The position numbers and the translations under genes are program-made. Below the pieces are notes generated by a model, which worked only from the letters and a program-made list of their open reading frames with translations, was not told where the DNA came from and did no database searches. A stretch of 64,000 bases of DNA from Prevotella melaninogenica (GTDB lineage Bacteria; Bacteroidota; Bacteroidia; Bacteroidales; Bacteroidaceae): positions 500,501 to 564,500 of the forward strand of contig NZ_CP072360.1 in assembly GCF_018128065.1 (NCBI RefSeq). Direction: 5' to 3'. Position 1 is the first letter of the stretch; each line of letters opens with the position of its first letter. Shown in pieces: positions 1-8,980 of the stretch.

Positions 1-3000
1 AATAGTCGACCGCTCATATCGAATACTTCAATGTCAATATCGACATCTGAACCAATGTAGTTGTGAGTAACGATGAAGGTCGTTTCTGTCTTAGCAGGGT
101 TCTTAGAGGCGTTGACACTATATATTTCTGGTGCCAGTCCCTTGACAACTTTAAACTGAAGAGTTACGGTCGAAGGGTTGTTCTGTATGTCCCACGCACG
201 GAATTGAAGGGTGTGAGGACCCTCTGAAAGTTCAGGTAGGCTGAAGCCTGTTGTTCCTGAAGTATAGCTACCGAAGTCATATCGGAAGTTGTCGTTCAAG
301 ATATAGGTCTGTGTCATCTTACCATCGATGGTAAGCTGCATGTCATGTCCAATTCCATTGCCTGACGCATTGATACCATCCTTATCTGTTATCTGTGCAA
401 AGAAGTAAGGAGTACTGTTTACTTCACCACCATTGATAAAAGAAGGAGAATTGAGATAAGCATAGATAGATGGACCGATAGAATCGTTATAAACAATCTC
501 AGAGCCATCAATCGTGAAGCCTTCTTCATGTCCTTGTGCCATGAGGGTATGGCTGTCGTTGATTGCCGATAGGTTCATCAAACCTGTACCTGCGGCATAG
601 TTGATGTCACGTGGTACAGCAAAGGTGAATGTAAACTCACCATTCTTGATACTGTCTGTACCATTGTATAGCACTTTCTGTCGATCGTAATATTGGAACG
701 CACTTGCGGATGTATCCTCTTGCTTCTTACATGTAATAAGCTCTTTTGTATCACGTACGGTAGCTGTGAGTAATCCTTTGAAGTCGGTTTGTTTGCTACC
801 ATTCTTTGTTATGTATCCTTTGACAGTAACAACGGAGCCTCCTTTGAGTGTAACAGAACCTGTTGTACTTGGTGTTTGTCCATTGATAGTCTCGACTTTG
901 ACCTCTAATGTAGGGAGATTCAATGCGAGTGCAGGGTCACCCAATAGCGCATATTGCAGTTTATTAGGTGTGAGGTCGCTGTTAGAGTTTATCAACTCAC
1001 ATTTTGCTAAACGTTGTGCTTCACCCAACGTTGTTGGTTTTCCATTGGTAAAACTCAGTACATGTTTTAGGAAAGCTGTGTTGATAGCCTTGTTATAGTA
1101 TGCATATACCGTACGTGTGGTACCCCAGAAAGCAACGGAGCCACCCTTTTTGTTCAACATAGCTGCTTCGCCGATAGTTGGAATAGTACCATCGTACGGC
1201 ATGATGTCACAGCTGGCTGTAATCCAAAGTGGGAGATTGGTATTGGTAAAGTTGGCAAAGTCGGTGAGGCGGAGCACTGCTTCATGTGAAATCTGGTCTT
1301 CCTTTCCATGTCCAGCATAATCCATGATCAGTGCGCCTTGTGCCTGTTGTTGCCTAATGATAGCACTTACTTCAGGATAGCTATTACCAGTAGCAGAGGA
1401 GGTGCGTGTGTAAGCATCCCACATGACTTTCTTTACCTGATAGCTTGGATAAAGTCCCATGATGGTTTCAGCTGTCTCATTGACATCGTGCATGTGGAGA
1501 TTATTGTTACCATCATCGCCCATGAACATAATCACATTCTCCCAACTACCACCATTCATGTTCTCTGCATAGTTGATAGTTTTATCAACTAATATCTTTG
1601 CATCAGATATATCAGTAACGGGGAAGCGTCCGACTCCAAGGTCTTCTTTGTCACGTCTTAGTAAGTTTCCACCTTCACCATCGTCCATCAATGTAAACCA
1701 ACCGTCATTGATATAGCAGTCGGTCTCACTAAATGAGTTCTCGCTTTCGTATGCAAGGAGATAGTCGTCTGGGTTAAGGTTACGGCATGCACTGGTTACC
1801 ATACGGTTATCCCATACGCAATCACCAAAGAGTAAGAGCGACTGTGGGAGGTTTGTAGTGTTAGCACGATCGTAAAGCATCTTCATGTAACGACGATAAG
1901 CCATAGCATCAGGAGTTCCACTTGAAAATTCGTTATAGAGTTCGTCTGCTGGAACGATGCGTACGGAGATATTGTCATGTGAGCGATGGAAGTCTGCTAA
2001 GCGTTCTGCCTGCTTCAATAATTTCTGGCTTGTAGGTATGATAATAACCATATTGACAGGCTCGTGAGCATGAAGGTCCTGATTGGTTATGTTATAAACA
2101 TACTCTGGAGCTGGGAAAGAAGCTTTCAAAGACGGAGCTGGAGCAGGGGTTGGGTAGGTCATAATGAGGTAGTCAAGGCGTGCTGGACCACCTGATGTCG
2201 TCGTTAGTTTGATGCTGTCAACAGCATGGAGGGTGTTGAGCGTATAAGTTCTAACCTCTTCATAACCTTTATCGAAAGATTCTTGAGGTGTGATTCTAAT
2301 GTCGCCAAGACGCTGACCATTAGCTTCTACCTTTACAATAGAAGTATAAGTACCTGTTGTGACTGCTACTGTTAGTTTTGCACTTGTAGCACGCGCTTTG
2401 TTGGCTAAGGTGAAAACTTTCCCTTCATTTAGTTTCAAAGGTGTCTCTTCAAAGAGGTTTCGTCCTCCATGATACCAACTGAAATTATCCACTTCATGCA
2501 GACTGTGATAGTCATCAGCTGATGGATAGAAGCTATTGAGGAAGGTGGTGCTGTCTGTAATAACAGCTGGTGTGCTATTATTATCCTCTGTCAGGAAATA
2601 ATAACCAAAGTTAGAGTAGGGGTTACGGATTCTCTTTACCGACGTATTACTTTCCCAACTAACAGGACCACGAGCATAGAAGAGCCGTCTACCATTGCTT
2701 TTATAGGTAGGAACTTCCTGCAGGTCATCATGGGTTTTGATGTAATCATCTGTCAATATTTCATTCTGTAGGTTTCCACCATACCCATAGATTTTCACGT
2801 TATCAATGTTAGAAAAGCCCGCTCGACGGATAAGCTCATAGGTTAATTGATAAACTCCATTGGCGGGAACACGTATCTTTGCCCATTTACCATTGGCAAG
2901 AATGGAATGATCAGCATAGCGATTAGATGTAGTTGACGCTGAAACACCTCCAGCTCGGGTCTCAACACCTTTTAGCTTTTTTGTCGTTGTCTTCTTAGGA

Positions 3001-3419
3001 TGTGAGCTAAGGGCTATCATAAAACTGACGAGAAATTGTTTCTTTCCACTGCGTTGAACGATTGGCGTCAGAGAAATTTCTAAGACACCACGCTTGCGTT
3101 CTACAGTCATCTGTTGATGTATCTCAGGCAGTGTTGGTGGAACGATACTTGTTAATGCGTTGTAGCGTTCAATGTCCGCCTTACTCATATCAATGAACTC
3201 TGGGTAGCGTATCTCCAATTCATAGGTTGAATCAGCATACTGCTCTCCAACAGGAATAGCATAGTGAAACTGTGGCAATAATGAGTCTATTGTCACATCT
3301 TTAACTGTTAGATTGAAAAATCTTTGCTGTTGAGCTGATAGTTTTATACAACCCAAGAGAAGCATTAAGCAGAGTATTGCTGAACGTTTCTTCATCAGCT
3401 TGTTTATTCCTTTTGTCAT
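1..3419 (-). CDS. porU: PorU, type IX secretion system sortase (C-terminus cut by window edge)
   Basis: The minus frame is open from the window edge to 3419 and reads as PorU, the cell-surface C25 (gingipain-fold) peptidase that removes the C-terminal signal from type IX secretion cargo. A signal peptide (MKKRSAILCLMLLLG, then a SAQQ cleavage region) opens the protein. The middle has the PorU-typical stretch GRRLFYARGPVSWE followed by NPYSNFGYYF. The C25 dyad is visible as His704 in DYAGHGKE (codon 1308-1310) and Cys737 in TASCDI (1209-1211). The C-terminal part looks like beta-sandwich. About 1139 codons are inside the window, and the last visible residues (FDMSGRL) lie close to where PorU proteins normally end. 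Start choice: ATG 3419 or ATG 3395, both before the signal peptide. It is the last gene of a minus-strand run after the FAH-family gene. The LRR protein at 19919-21883 carries the kind of tail PorU cleaves. Confidence 0.9.
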   Translation of the reverse strand, partial: MTKGINKLMKKRSAILCLMLLLGCIKLSAQQQRFFNLTVKDVTIDSLLPQFHYAIPVGEQYADSTYELEIRYPEFIDMSKADIERYNALTSIVPPTLPEIHQQMTVERKRGVLEISLTPIVQRSGKKQFLVSFMIALSSHPKKTTTKKLKGVETRAGGVSASTTSNRYADHSILANGKWAKIRVPANGVYQLTYELIRRAGFSNIDNVKIYGYGGNLQNEILTDDYIKTHDDLQEVPTYKSNGRRLFYARGPVSWESNTSVKRIRNPYSNFGYYFLTEDNNSTPAVITDSTTFLNSFYPSADDYHSLHEVDNFSWYHGGRNLFEETPLKLNEGKVFTLANKARATSAKLTVAVTTGTYTSIVKVEANGQRLGDIRITPQESFDKGYEEVRTYTLNTLHAVDSIKLTTTSGGPARLDYLIMTYPTPAPAPSLKASFPAPEYVYNITNQDLHAHEPVNMVIIIPTSQKLLKQAERLADFHRSHDNISVRIVPADELYNEFSSGTPDAMAYRRYMKMLYDRANTTNLPQSLLLFGDCVWDNRMVTSACRNLNPDDYLLAYESENSFSETDCYINDGWFTLMDDGEGGNLLRRDKEDLGVGRFPVTDISDAKILVDKTINYAENMNGGSWENVIMFMGDDGNNNLHMHDVNETAETIMGLYPSYQVKKVMWDAYTRTSSATGNSYPEVSAIIRQQQAQGALIMDYAGHGKEDQISHEAVLRLTDFANFTNTNLPLWITASCDIMPYDGTIPTIGEAAMLNKKGGSVAFWGTTRTVYAYYNKAINTAFLKHVLSFTNGKPTTLGEAQRLAKCELINSNSDLTPNKLQYALLGDPALALNLPTLEVKVETINGQTPSTTGSVTLKGGSVVTVKGYITKNGSKQTDFKGLLTATVRDTKELITCKKQEDTSASAFQYYDRQKVLYNGTDSIKNGEFTFTFAVPRDINYAAGTGLMNLSAINDSHTLMAQGHEEGFTIDGSEIVYNDSIGPSIYAYLNSPSFINGGEVNSTPYFFAQITDKDGINASGNGIGHDMQLTIDGKMTQTYILNDNFRYDFGSYTSGTTGFSLPELSEGPHTLQFRAWDIQNNPSTVTLQFKVVKGLAPEIYSVNASKNPAKTETTFIVTHNYIGSDVDIDIEVFDMSGRL

Positions 3420-3501
3420 TCTGTTTGTATATTCCTCTTTTCTTTAAAGCTATTGCCAGTTATTCCCTCTATTCGGTTTGTTCATTTGAGCTTCGGAGTG
3501 T

Positions 3502-4119
3502 TTATTTACAATTGAAGTCGAGGACCTTTCTCTCTTCGATATATCCTTCTAAGTGATCATTGATATGTACGGGTCCACAATCTGATGGGCAACCTGTATA
3601 GATGATGTCGCCTGTCTTTAGCGTGAAGTAGCGACTAATGTAACTGATGATTTCATCTATTTTAAATAGCATATCACTCGTACATCCTTCTTGAACGGTC
3701 TGCCCATTGATGTCAAGATGGAAACGGAGTCTTTGCACATCAAGGAATTTGTCCTTTAACACCCATTCGCCTAAAGCTGCCGAACCATCAAAACCTTTGC
3801 AGAGCTCCCACGGTAGACCTTGTGCTCTTAGTTTTTGCTGTAACTCGCGTGCTGTGAAGTCGATGCCTACGGTCACGGCATCATAGTATCTATGGGCGAA
3901 ACGTTCAGAGATAGTCTTTCCCAATCGACAGATACGCACGACGAGTTCTGTTTCATATTCAATCGTTCCCAAGTCATCGGGAATGAAAAATGGTTTCTTA
4001 TCTTTCAGTAGGGCAGAGTCTGCCTTAGTGAAGATAATCGGACCTTCCAGTGTAGATAACGTTTCGTTTAGCGATTTATTATGTTTGGCATAATTCATGC
4101 CGACTGCAAAGATTTTCAT
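3502..4119 (-). CDS. Fumarylacetoacetate hydrolase (FAH) family protein
   Basis: The 205-residue protein is a single FAH-fold domain, the size of the short bacterial members (YcgM-like, hydroxyheptadienedioate isomerase/acylpyruvase type). Family landmarks are an N-terminal KIFAVGMNYAKH, the metal-site stretch YETELVVRI, the TARELQQKL segment and the GFDGSAALGEWV loop, then GDIIYTGCPSD near the C-terminus. Members bind a divalent metal and cleave or isomerise C-C bonds in beta-keto acids; the true substrate cannot be read from sequence. I use ATG 4119; a TTG two codons upstream is possible but less likely. It lies 82 bp upstream of porU on the same strand and follows the tsf terminator, so it is probably transcribed separately from the ribosomal operon. 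No aromatic-catabolism genes are nearby, which argues for acylpyruvate or oxaloacetate housekeeping. Confidence 0.8.
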   Translation of the reverse strand: MKIFAVGMNYAKHNKSLNETLSTLEGPIIFTKADSALLKDKKPFFIPDDLGTIEYETELVVRICRLGKTISERFAHRYYDAVTVGIDFTARELQQKLRAQGLPWELCKGFDGSAALGEWVLKDKFLDVQRLRFHLDINGQTVQEGCTSDMLFKIDEIISYISRYFTLKTGDIIYTGCPSDCGPVHINDHLEGYIEERKVLDFNCK

Positions 4120-4140
4120 TGTCAATGGGGATTGAGATTT

Positions 4141-4183
4141 ATTGGGCTTATTAGCCTAATTGGACTAATTAGACTAATAAGCC
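4141..4183. repeat. Intergenic inverted repeat, ATTGGGCTTATTAG class
   Basis: GGCTTATTAG (4145-4154) pairs with CTAATAAGCC (4174-4183) across a 19-nt middle made of CTAAT-like words. Related elements occur at 55634-55680 and 62698-62733, so this is a dispersed repeat class rather than a local accident. Confidence 0.7.
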
Positions 4184-4191
4184 AGTCTATT

Positions 4192-4232
4192 AAAAAAAGA
4201 GTTGCAGGCGCCTAATGGCTTTCCTGCAACTC
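4192..4232 (-). terminator. Intrinsic terminator of the rplM-rpsI-rpsB-tsf operon
   Basis: On the minus strand a perfect 10-bp stem (GAGTTGCAGG / CCTGCAACTC) with a 14-nt loop is followed directly by a run of seven T. It lies 30 nt after the tsf stop. Confidence 0.9.
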
Positions 4233-4262
4233 CCATATCTTTCTTCTTAAGAAGCTCTGTGA

Positions 4263-5261
4263 TTACTCTGCAGAGAGTGTGAAGCGCTTGTAAGCAACAA
4301 TCTTAAGATCCTTGCTCTGAGCCTTAAGCCACTCGTTAACGCTCTGCTTGTCGCCATCACCGAACTGGAACTCCTGATCAACGAGACAGCTCTCCTTGAA
4401 GAACTTGTTCAGACGACCCTTAGCGATGTTCTGAATCATATCCTCATTGAGGTTTGCAGCCTTCTCAGCAGCAACAGTGTTACGGATTTCGATAGCCTTG
4501 TCAGCCTCCTCACGAGTCAACCAACCTTTCTTGATGTTAGACTCGATGTGGTCTTCACTGTCAACGAGGTTAGGATTGATGCCTGCCTTCTTGATTGCAG
4601 CAACAACAGCCTTCTCAATCTGCTCTTCCTTAGTCTTTTCAACAGCAACCTTGAACTCCTCGTCCTTAACAGACTGTGGAACAGAACTCTCGTCGAGAGC
4701 TACTGGCTTCATAGCTGCAACCTGCATAGCTACCTTGTGACCAGCCTCTTCGTTGTTCTCGTTGAGCTGAACCATAGTAGCGAGAGTATGCTTGTTCATG
4801 TGGTCATAAACAGATACATTCTCACCCTCAAGGAAGTTGTAGCCATCGAGTTCCATCTTCTCACCAGTAACACCAGAACGCTGCTGAACAGCAGTAGCAG
4901 CATCCTCACCGTTAGCGAGCTTAAGAGCCTTAACCTCATCAAGGCTCTGGCACTTGTTAGCAACAGCAGCGTCCAGAATCTCCTGAACGAGGGCAATGAA
5001 GTCCTGACCGTTAGCAACGAAGTCTGTCTCACACTTAATAGCAACCATAGCAGCAAAGCCATCAACCTGCTTTACGAGTACACAACCGTTTGATGTCTCA
5101 CGGTCAGAACGCTTTGCAGCAATAGCCAAACCACGCTCACGGAGCAGTTCCTTTGCCTTGTCAAAATCGCCATCAGCCTCAGTGAGAGCTTTCTTTACGT
5201 CAGCCAGACCAGCGCCAGTCATAGCGCGGAGCTTCTTGATATCTTCAATAGATACAGCCAT
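4263..5261 (-). CDS. tsf: Elongation factor Ts
   Basis: EF-Ts is the guanine-nucleotide exchange factor that recycles EF-Tu. The N-terminus is the UBA-like domain (SIEDIKKLRAMTGAGLADVK), followed by the signature KCETDFVA around residue 77 that contacts the EF-Tu nucleotide site. At 332 residues it is longer than the roughly 283 of E. coli, in line with Bacteroidetes versions that have two complete core subdomains. It is the last gene of the operon rplM-rpsI-rpsB-tsf, the classic rpsB-tsf pairing. The 124-bp gap from rpsB contains a long hairpin (5294-5372) that may tune tsf expression. The gene ends before a strong terminator. Confidence 0.98.
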   Translation of the reverse strand: MAVSIEDIKKLRAMTGAGLADVKKALTEADGDFDKAKELLRERGLAIAAKRSDRETSNGCVLVKQVDGFAAMVAIKCETDFVANGQDFIALVQEILDAAVANKCQSLDEVKALKLANGEDAATAVQQRSGVTGEKMELDGYNFLEGENVSVYDHMNKHTLATMVQLNENNEEAGHKVAMQVAAMKPVALDESSVPQSVKDEEFKVAVEKTKEEQIEKAVVAAIKKAGINPNLVDSEDHIESNIKKGWLTREEADKAIEIRNTVAAEKAANLNEDMIQNIAKGRLNKFFKESCLVDQEFQFGDGDKQSVNEWLKAQSKDLKIVAYKRFTLSAE

Positions 5262-5293
5262 TTTTTGTTTTCCTTTCTAATATTATTAAATAT

Positions 5294-5372
5294 TGTGGGC
5301 GTTGATGAGGGATAATAAACTTCATGTATTATAAATAATATAGAAGCTCATTAACACTCACCAGCGCCCACT
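5294..5372 (-). promoter_or_regulatory. Long hairpin in the rpsB-tsf spacer
   Basis: In the mRNA sense, GTGGGCGCTGGTGAG (near the rpsB stop) can pair with CTCATCAACGCCCAC (near the tsf start), enclosing an AU-rich middle. No T-run follows, so it looks like an mRNA processing, stability or attenuation element and not a plain terminator. Pairing is read by eye. Confidence 0.55.
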
Positions 5373-5385
5373 ATGTTTCATTTAA

Positions 5386-6201
5386 TTACTCAGCAGCTGG
5401 TGCCTCGTTCTCATCCTTTGGAGCTACTTCAGCCTTGCGAGCAGCGCGCTTTGGCTTTGCTTCAGCGGCCTCTTCAGCCTGCTCTGCAGCAGCCTTCTCG
5501 TCAGCCTTCTCAGCCTTACGCTCCTCAAGACCCTCTGCGATAGCATTGCAGCAAGCAGAGAGGATAGCCTCTACTGAATCCTTTGCGTCATCATTTGCTG
5601 GGATGACGTAATCGATGTGCTTAGGGTCAGAGTTGGTATCAACGATACCGAATACAGGAATACCGAGACGGTTAGCCTCCTTAACAGCGATGTGCTCCTT
5701 CATTACGTCTACAACGAAGAGTGCAGATGGCAGACGAGTCAAGTCAGAGATAGAACCGAGGTTCTTCTCGAGCTTAGCACGCTGACGTGAAATCTGCAAA
5801 AGCTCACGCTTAGAGAGGTTAGAGAATGTTCCGTCGTTCATCAACTTATCGATATTTGTCATTTTCTTCACAGCCTTACGGATAGTTGGGAAGTTGGTCA
5901 GCATACCGCCAGCCCAACGCTCGTTTACGTATGGCATGTTAACAGCTGAAGCCTTCTCAGCTACAACTTCCTTAGCTTGTTTTTTAGTAGCGACGAACAG
6001 AATCTTCTTACCACTCTTAGCAATACCCTTGAGTGCTTCTGCAGCCTCGTCAATCTTAGCTACAGTCTTGTGAAGATCGATGATGTGGATACCATTGCGC
6101 TCCATGAAGATGTAAGGAGCCATAGCTGGGTTCCACTTGCGACGGAGGTGGCCAAAGTGGCATCCTGCCTCCAATAACTGGTCAAAATTTGTTCTTGACA
6201 T
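5386..6201 (-). CDS. rpsB: 30S ribosomal protein S2
   Basis: The 271-residue protein starts with the S2 signature MSRTNFDQLLEAGCHFGH and contains RWAGGMLTNFPTI and the C-terminal signature GIPVFGIVDTNSDP. S2 docks on the 30S head-body junction and recruits S1. The last 45 residues are a low-complexity Ala/Glu/Lys tail (starting EKADEKAAAEQAEEA) that goes beyond the conserved core; such tails are common in Bacteroidetes S2. It sits between rpsI, 286 bp upstream, and tsf. The upstream spacer has simple repeats and a short hairpin but no TAnnTTTG box on this strand, so readthrough from the rplM promoter is likely. Confidence 0.98.
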   Translation of the reverse strand: MSRTNFDQLLEAGCHFGHLRRKWNPAMAPYIFMERNGIHIIDLHKTVAKIDEAAEALKGIAKSGKKILFVATKKQAKEVVAEKASAVNMPYVNERWAGGMLTNFPTIRKAVKKMTNIDKLMNDGTFSNLSKRELLQISRQRAKLEKNLGSISDLTRLPSALFVVDVMKEHIAVKEANRLGIPVFGIVDTNSDPKHIDYVIPANDDAKDSVEAILSACCNAIAEGLEERKAEKADEKAAAEQAEEAAEAKPKRAARKAEVAPKDENEAPAAE

Positions 6202-6329
6202 GTTGTTTGATTTACTTGTTTACTTTCTTTTCAATTCTTTCTTGGCGAATAAGCTTCGCCAGGCTTGTTAGAATCAACCGATGGGTAGTCCCCCGATAAG
6301 GAATCGCATCAGTTTAGATACTAAACCTT

Positions 6330-6475
6330 TTCCTTTACCTTTGAACTTTGAGGTTTGAACTTTAGCCTTTCAGCTTTTACCTTTGAGCTTTAACTTTTTT
6401 CTTTCTGTTTTGCTTTGTTCTTTTACCGAACAAAGCATATCATAAAGTTCAAAGTTCAATATTCAAAGTTCAATG
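6330..6475. repeat. Simple repeats of CTTTGAACTTT / TTCAAAGTTCAA type
   Basis: The spacer between rpsI and rpsB is filled with words such as CCTTTACCTTTGAAC, TTTGAGCTTTAAC and AAAGTTCAAAGTTCAA. Similar words recur at 34403-34433. No gene is seen here. Confidence 0.6.
6412..6436. other. Short perfect hairpin in the rpsI-rpsB spacer
   Basis: GCTTTGTTC (6412-6420) and GAACAAAGC (6428-6436) form a perfect 9-bp stem with a 7-nt loop. On the minus (coding) strand it is followed by AAAACAG and not by T, so it is a poor terminator for rpsI; it may be a pause or processing site. Confidence 0.4.
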
Positions 6476-6487
6476 ACAAAGAAAGTA

Positions 6488-6874
6488 TTAACGCTTACTG
6501 AACTGGAAGTGAGCACGAGCCTTTGGCTGACCTGGCTTCTTACGCTCAACAGTACGACTGTCGCGTGTCAGGAATCCGTGATCCTTCAGGTTCTTCTTGT
6601 CTTCAGCATTAACCTTAACCAATGCACGAGCGATAGCAAGACGCAGTGCCTGGCTCTGACCAGTAAAGCCGCCACCATCGAGGTTGGCCTTAATGTCATA
6701 CTGACCTTCTACACCGAGCAACTGCAGTGGCTGCTTAACCACGTACTGCAGGATAGCTGATGGGAAGAATTCAGTTAAATCTTTCTTGTTGATAGTGATC
6801 TTGCCGGTGCCCTCTGAGAGGTAAACACGCGCTACTGCGCTCTTACGGCGACCAATTGCATTAATTACTTCCAT
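6488..6874 (-). CDS. rpsI: 30S ribosomal protein S9
   Basis: S9 reaches the P-site tRNA on the small subunit with its C-terminal tail. The 128 residues are full length: the N-terminal INAIGRRKSAVARVYL, the signature GGGFTGQSQALRLAIARAL and the C-terminal PGQPKARAHFQFSKR ending in the expected SKR. It follows rplM with an 11-bp gap, the universal L13-S9 pair, and shares its promoter. Confidence 0.98.
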   Translation of the reverse strand: MEVINAIGRRKSAVARVYLSEGTGKITINKKDLTEFFPSAILQYVVKQPLQLLGVEGQYDIKANLDGGGFTGQSQALRLAIARALVKVNAEDKKNLKDHGFLTRDSRTVERKKPGQPKARAHFQFSKR

Positions 6875-6885
6875 CTTTCTCCTTA

Positions 6886-7350
6886 TTATTTATACTGGTT
6901 AATATCAATTGCCTTTGGCTTCTGTGCCTCAAGACCGTTGAGCTCTGTACCTTCGATAACGTGGAGGTTATCCAAGAGATGACGACCTAAAGGACCCTTT
7001 GGTAACATACCCTTAACGGCATGACGAATCATCTTGTCGATACCATTCTTACGAGTACGAAGCTGGGCAGGAGTGTTAAAACGCTGACCACCTGGGTAAC
7101 CAGTATAACGTGTGTAAACCTTATCAGTCTCCTTCTTGCCAGAGAATACAACCTTAGCTGCATTGATAATGATTACATTGTCACCACAATCTACATGTGG
7201 GGTAAAAGTTGGCTTGTACTTTCCGCGAAGAAGCTTAGCTACTTTAGAGCAAAGGCGACCTACAACCTGATCGCTTGCGTCAATAACGACCCACTCTTTC
7301 TTAGCTGTTTCCTTGTTTACGGAAATAGTCTTGTAACTTAAAGTGTCCAT
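6886..7350 (-). CDS. rplM: 50S ribosomal protein L13
   Basis: L13 is an early assembly protein of the large subunit. The 154-residue sequence has WVVIDASDQVVGRLCSKVA at the N-terminus, the signature KMIRHAVKGMLPKGPLG and a GGQRFNTPAQL segment. It is the first gene of the operon. A consensus TAnnTTTG promoter lies 144-151 bp upstream, leaving a leader of about 135 nt, long enough for a ribosomal-protein leader structure. Confidence 0.98.
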   Translation of the reverse strand: MDTLSYKTISVNKETAKKEWVVIDASDQVVGRLCSKVAKLLRGKYKPTFTPHVDCGDNVIIINAAKVVFSGKKETDKVYTRYTGYPGGQRFNTPAQLRTRKNGIDKMIRHAVKGMLPKGPLGRHLLDNLHVIEGTELNGLEAQKPKAIDINQYK

Positions 7351-7488
7351 TCAAAAAAATTAATAATTTTACTACTAAAAAACGTTTTCTGTTTCTACGA
7401 CTGTGCTTTTCCTAACCATGTTGCCCGGCCAAAGACAACACTATTAACACGCATCGTATGGGGTTCTAAGAATTCCCCCTTTAATAAT
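7351..7488 (-). promoter_or_regulatory. Structured 5' leader of rplM (candidate r-protein leader)
   Basis: The transcribed leader between the -7 box and the rplM start is about 135 nt. It contains GGGGGAATTC and GAACCCC words and a GCCGGGCAAC segment that can form hairpins. Leaders autoregulating L13 have been proposed in Bacteroidia; whether this one matches needs a covariance-model search. Confidence 0.4.
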
Positions 7489-7493
7489 CGGAC

Positions 7494-7501
7494 TGCAAAG
7501 G
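7494..7501 (-). promoter_or_regulatory. -7 box TACCTTTG for the rplM operon
   Basis: The minus strand reads TACCTTTGC, an exact match to the Bacteroidetes -7 consensus TAnnTTTG. The -33 box is not obvious. Confidence 0.75.
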
Positions 7502-7757
7502 TACTTATTTTCAACCTTATATAATAATGTTAGCTTGTTTAAGTGTATGATTTTTAGGTTTATTTAACATAAATCCATCTATCTTTGTCTTCCGTTCCTG
7601 TCTTAGTTCTTCTGTTACTCTGTCTTCCTATATTCTGTCTTAGTTCTTCTGTTACTCTGTCTTCTCTTACCCTGTCTTCAATTGTTTGTAAAAACTTAAA
7701 AATGCGGCGAGGAAGTCAAAAATGGTAAAAAAGACAGCGTGTTATGATTGTTTTATT

Positions 7758-7765
7758 TATTTTTG
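7758..7765 (+). promoter_or_regulatory. -7 box TATTTTTG for the lactonase gene
   Basis: TATTTTTG matches TAnnTTTG and would give a leader of about 100 nt. The region is AT-rich, so a chance match is possible. Most of 7502-7757 holds AT-rich sequence with repeats of TCTGTCTTAGTTCTTCTGTTAC (7614-7675) and no gene. Confidence 0.45.
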
Positions 7766-7874
7766 TACGACTATATGCCTCTTTTATGTCTTGAAAGAAT
7801 GACGTAAGTCAGTCGGTTATTATTATAAATAGGTGAAACATAGAACATACATTAATATAACAGATTAAACAAAG

Positions 7875-8972
7875 ATGAAATTAAAATCTATTTTCTTAGG
7901 TGTGACTTTAGCCTGCAGTTCTGTCCTCGGCTTTGCCGACAATAACATTAAAATGGTTGTTGGAACCTATACCGATGCAGGCGGTCAAGGATTATACTCT
8001 TTTTCTTTCGACCAGTCAACAGGCAAAGCTACTGGTATTAGCTCTCTGAATGTAAATAATCCTTCTTATCTTACTTTCAGCAAAGATGGTCGTCATATTT
8101 ATGCTGTTAGCGAGAAGAACAATGCAACGGCTGTACTCAATTGCATTGGTTTTGACCCTATTAAGGGTACTTTTGCTTTTAAGAATTCACAGTTGACCAA
8201 TGGTGGTGATCCTTGTTATGTTGATACCAATGGCAAGATTGCGCTCACAGCTAACTACTCTGGTGGTACTATCTCTGTGTTCCCAATCCTCAAGAACGGA
8301 ACACTTGATAAGTCTTTGTTGCAGATAGGCAGTAAGAAGGGTGGTCCTAACCGTACACGTCAGAATACCCCTCATGCACATTGTGTCATCTTTGCACCTG
8401 ATGGTAATATTCTTACAACCGACTTTAGTGGCGATCGTATTCTTTGCTTCTCTTACAACAAGCGTGATAAGAAGTTAGAGGATCATGGCATTGCAGCACA
8501 CGTAAAGGCTGGCTCTGGTCCACGTCATCTTGTTTTCTCTCCTAATGGCAAGTATGCTTACCTCATGAGCGAGTTGTCTGGTAAGGTGACGGTCTTCTCT
8601 TATAAGGATGGTAAATTAAAGGAGTTACAGACAATCGCTGCTGATTATGCACATGCACATGGTGGTGCTGATATCCATGTAAGCCCTGATGGTGAGTTCG
8701 TTTATGCAAGTACACGACTGAAGGGTGATGGTATCACCATCTTCCGTGTAAATGACAATGGCACCTTGACGCGTGTTGGGGCACAGCACACAGGAAAGCA
8801 TCCACGTAACTTTGCTATTACTCCAAATGGTAAGTACCTCCTCGTTGCCTGCCGTGATGATAACGAGATACAGGTTTACTCACGTGATAAGAGTACTGGG
8901 TTGCTTCAAAATACCAATCAGGATATTATTCTTAGCCATCCTGTTTGTGTGAAGTTCTATCCAGAGAAATAG
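7875..8972 (+). CDS. Secreted lactonase-family beta-propeller (6-phosphogluconolactonase-like)
   Basis: The 365-residue protein has a signal peptide (MKLKSIFLGVTLACSSVLGF, cleaved near ADNN) and a seven-bladed beta-propeller of the YbhE/Pgl lactonase family (PF10282). Family repeats are visible: VVGTYTDAGGQGLYSFSFD, NPSYLTFSKDGRHIYAVSE, NTPHAHCVIFAPDG, SGPRHLVFSPNGKYAY, HPRNFAITPNGKYLLVACRD. Cytosolic members hydrolyse 6-phosphogluconolactone, but the export signal here points to a periplasmic lactone substrate, so the textbook Pgl role is doubtful. The gene stands alone between the ribosomal operon and the fructan locus, with repeats on its 3' side. Confidence 0.85.
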   Translation: MKLKSIFLGVTLACSSVLGFADNNIKMVVGTYTDAGGQGLYSFSFDQSTGKATGISSLNVNNPSYLTFSKDGRHIYAVSEKNNATAVLNCIGFDPIKGTFAFKNSQLTNGGDPCYVDTNGKIALTANYSGGTISVFPILKNGTLDKSLLQIGSKKGGPNRTRQNTPHAHCVIFAPDGNILTTDFSGDRILCFSYNKRDKKLEDHGIAAHVKAGSGPRHLVFSPNGKYAYLMSELSGKVTVFSYKDGKLKELQTIAADYAHAHGGADIHVSPDGEFVYASTRLKGDGITIFRVNDNGTLTRVGAQHTGKHPRNFAITPNGKYLLVACRDDNEIQVYSRDKSTGLLQNTNQDIILSHPVCVKFYPEK

Positions 8973-8980
8973 ATTCTTTA

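Noticed and set aside
4548..5093. Long plus-strand frame opposite tsf
   Set aside because: It lies fully within the well-supported tsf gene and has no recognisable protein.
6412..6436. Terminator of rpsI
   Set aside because: The stem is perfect but no T-run follows on the coding strand, and the operon continues to rpsB.
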